Assembly: GCA_032251435.1 (NCBI GenBank)
Contig: JAVVEH010000005.1
Location: 65,215 to 129,214, forward strand
From: JAVVEH01 sp032251435
GTDB lineage: Bacteria; Verrucomicrobiota; Lentisphaeria; Oligosphaerales; MVZH01
DNA: 64,000 nt
Direction: 5' to 3'
Notes under the pieces: generated by a model
The model's database searches: none
The model's input: only the letters and a program-made list of their open reading frames with translations
What the model was told of the DNA's origin: nothing
Shown here: one piece after another, positions 62,095-64,000 of the stretch
Layout: each line of letters begins with the position of its first letter
How positions within the stretch are numbered: position 1 is the stretch's first letter
Position numbers and translations under genes: made by a program

Positions 62095-62318
62095 ACCTAT
62101 ACCATATGACTAAACCCGATGTGACCAAAACAACGGCTGTCACTTTAAACAACCTGAAAAGCATTGCAACCCGGTGGTTGAGTTTTTTCATAATGGAAAA
62201 AACTGTGTTGTGACGTTAAGTTGACACCCATACCCGCCGCCAGTGACAGTATGCGAAGCGGGCCTGTCGAGGATCAGCCATCACGTCGGTTATTTTGAAG
62301 CGGAGCGAGCACGACACC

Positions 62319-63833
62319 ATGCCACCTGTTGATTATTTGGAACACATCCTCAACGCCCGCGTCTACGATATCGCCGTTGAGACCCCTCTTGACCCCATGC
62401 CCGCCTTGAGTCGGCGGTTTGAGAACACGATTTTACTCAAACGCGAAGATCTTCAGCCGGTATTTTCGTTTAAACTGCGCGGGGCCTATAACAAAATGGC
62501 GCGGTTAAGCCCGGCGGATCTGAACCGCGGGGTCATCACGGCGTCCGCCGGAAACCACGCCCAAGGCGTGGCGATGGCCAGCCAGGCGTTAGGGTGCGCG
62601 GCCACGATCATCATGCCTGTGACAACACCGGCGATCAAGGTGGACGCCGTCCGCGCCCGGGGAGCCACAGTCATGCTGCATGGTGACTCCTATAGTGACG
62701 CCTATGAGCGCGCCCGTGAGCTGAGCGGGGAACGGCGGTTGACCTTTGTGCATCCCTACGATGATCCGGATGTCATCGCCGGACAAGGAACCGTGGCTAT
62801 GGAAATCCTCCGCGGTCCAATCCGCCCTTTGCACAGTATTTTCGTGCCCGTTGGCGGGGGCGGACTCATCGCCGGGATCGCGGCGTATGTGAAACGCCTG
62901 CGACCGGACATAAAGATCATCGGCGTGGAGCCGACGGACGCCGACGCCATGCGCCGATCCCTTGAGGCGGGAAAAATCATTCGTTTGGATCAGGTCGGCT
63001 TGTTCGCCGACGGCGTGGCGGTCAAGCAAGTCGGAACGATCACCTTTGAGTTATGCCGGGACTTTGTCGATGAGATCATCACCGTGACCACCGACATGAT
63101 GTGCGCCGCCATCAAAGACGTGTTTCAAGACACCCGGGCCATTTTAGAACCGGCCGGCGCCTTGGCTCTGGCCGGGGTGAAGGCGTACATTGAGGCGACC
63201 GGGATCACCGGTCAGAATATCGTCGCGGTGGCGTCTGGAGCCAATATGAATTTTGACCGCCTGCGGTTTGTTTCAGAAGAGGCCGAAATGGGAGAAGCCC
63301 GTGAAGCCGCCCTGGCCGTCACAATTCCGGAAGCCCCCGGCAGTTTTAAACATTTCTGCGGCCTCATCGGCGCCCGCAATATCACTGAATTCAACTACCG
63401 CTACGCTGACACCAAACACGCGCATGTCTTCGTCGGCGTACAAGTCGCGGACCGCGGAGAAACTCAGACACTCATTGAGACGCTCCGTGTCAACGGGCTG
63501 TCAGTCATTGACATGACAGCGAATGATTTGGCCAAACTGCATACGCGCCATTTGGTGGGCGGCCACGCGGTCGGGATAAAGGATGAGATTTTATACCGGT
63601 TTGAATTCCCGGAGCGTCCCGGTGCCCTCATGACTTTTTTAGACGCGATGAGCGATGAGTGGAATATCAGTCTGTTTCACTACCGGAATCATGGCGCGGA
63701 CTACGGCCGGGTGTTGGCGGGAATTCAAGTGCCCGTCGCCGAACGGGACGCTTTCCAAGTGTTTCTTGACACCATCGGCTACCGCTATTATGACGAAACG
63801 CTGAACCCCGCCTATCAGATTTTTCTGTCTTGA
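62319..63833 (+). CDS. ilvA: Threonine deaminase (threonine ammonia-lyase, biosynthetic)
   Basis: A 504-residue PLP enzyme that converts threonine to 2-oxobutanoate and ammonia, the first step of isoleucine synthesis. The PLP lysine is K52 in 'QPVFSFKLRGAYNKM'; 'SAGNHAQGVAMAS' and the phosphate-binding 'VPVGGGGLIAGIAAYVKRL' also fit. Two C-terminal ACT-like regulatory domains (~330-410 'ALAVTIPEAPGSFKHFCGLI' and ~430-500 'YRFEFPERPGALMTFLDAMS') are as in the long, isoleucine-inhibited form. The start is taken at ATG 62319; a TTG at 62295 is less likely. It lies between two identical 18-bp repeats. Confidence 0.95.
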   Translation: MPPVDYLEHILNARVYDIAVETPLDPMPALSRRFENTILLKREDLQPVFSFKLRGAYNKMARLSPADLNRGVITASAGNHAQGVAMASQALGCAATIIMPVTTPAIKVDAVRARGATVMLHGDSYSDAYERARELSGERRLTFVHPYDDPDVIAGQGTVAMEILRGPIRPLHSIFVPVGGGGLIAGIAAYVKRLRPDIKIIGVEPTDADAMRRSLEAGKIIRLDQVGLFADGVAVKQVGTITFELCRDFVDEIITVTTDMMCAAIKDVFQDTRAILEPAGALALAGVKAYIEATGITGQNIVAVASGANMNFDRLRFVSEEAEMGEAREAALAVTIPEAPGSFKHFCGLIGARNITEFNYRYADTKHAHVFVGVQVADRGETQTLIETLRVNGLSVIDMTANDLAKLHTRHLVGGHAVGIKDEILYRFEFPERPGALMTFLDAMSDEWNISLFHYRNHGADYGRVLAGIQVPVAERDAFQVFLDTIGYRYYDETLNPAYQIFLS

Positions 63834-63931
63834 CGACCGGTGACGGCCAGACGCCATCCACAGGCCGGGCTATGTCTCGGAAGTGCCGGGAAAGCTGATC
63901 GCCGGGAGATGCCCGTTCTACATGCTCTTAC

Positions 63932-63949
63932 TTCCGGGCCGGAGCACTA
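63932..63949. repeat. 18-bp direct repeat, copy 2
   Basis: Perfect copy of the 62077-62094 sequence in the same orientation, about 100 bp after the ilvA stop. The last 167 bp of the window (63834-64000) otherwise hold no recognisable gene or terminator. Confidence 0.85.
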
Positions 63950-64000
63950 GTGTCATGATTGATTAATTCGTTCGCATATTCTTGTTGTTTTTTCCAGTAT

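Overview
The window looks like chromosomal DNA of an anaerobic, fermentative bacterium of the Planctomycetes-Verrucomicrobia-Chlamydiae group, most likely a Kiritimatiellota/Lentisphaerota-type lineage. This is inference from gene content: a trimeric NAD- and ferredoxin-linked [FeFe]-hydrogenase, pyruvate phosphate dikinase, a two-subunit ATP-citrate lyase, a secreted sulfatase with sialate/acetyl esterases, and a GH130 phosphorylase. No rRNA is present to confirm it. Composition is moderately GC-rich. Genes sit on both strands in short operons with many 1-14 bp overlaps. Several upstream regions carry the same -10 hexamer, TATATT.

Layout. 1-2.3 kb (minus): rpmH-rnpA-yidD-yidC with a readable promoter; yidC runs off the left edge. 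2.4-5.2 kb: gcvH (minus), then a plus-strand pair, an unknown membrane protein and an SPFH-GYF protein with two long C-tracts, closed by a strong terminator. 5.4-9.7 kb: hydC-hydB-hydA. 9.8-17 kb (minus): PAP2-like phosphatase and glycosyltransferase, a flavin-fold protein, ppdK with a perfect terminator, a 35-residue basic protein with a long leader, and pyruvate (or acetoin) dehydrogenase E1 beta and alpha. 17-20.4 kb (plus): GH130 plus a 641-residue unknown protein with a kinase-like motif. 20.4-28 kb: ArsR-methyltransferase with a haloalkane-dehalogenase-like hydrolase, a queuosine-precursor transporter, an ExbB-ExbD-TonB-like-zinc-ribbon operon, nnrE/D and yebC.

28-31.5 kb holds a decayed insertion element, a methyltransferase, rsgA and tRNA-Val(UAC) with terminator. 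31.5-37 kb: SGNH hydrolase and a membrane protein (minus), then ATP-citrate lyase aclB-aclA (plus) behind a good promoter. 37-45 kb (minus) is a carbohydrate-ester/sulfate removal cluster: sialate O-acetylesterase, secreted esterase, a broken DUF1016 gene, sulfatase, and a double-Cache hybrid histidine kinase overlapping the sulfatase by 4 bp. 45-64 kb is mostly housekeeping: a PHP-glycosyltransferase fusion, thiol peroxidase, an AsmA-like envelope protein with mnmA, a lipoprotein, trmB, an aminotransferase with an Lrp-type regulator, a LysM protein, an rsmB-like methylase, trmO with an MFS exporter, a Gfo/Idh/MocA oxidoreductase and ilvA, which lies between two copies of an 18-bp direct repeat.

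Metabolic reading (inference): GH130, esterases and sulfatase prepare and split glycans; PPDK and the E1 genes handle pyruvate; the hydrogenase reoxidises NADH and ferredoxin together; ATP-citrate lyase links citrate to acetyl-CoA and oxaloacetate. No CRISPR array, prophage or complete mobile element was seen. The least understood items are the 3.1-5.1 kb membrane pair, the GH130-linked 641-residue protein and the 35-residue basic protein.
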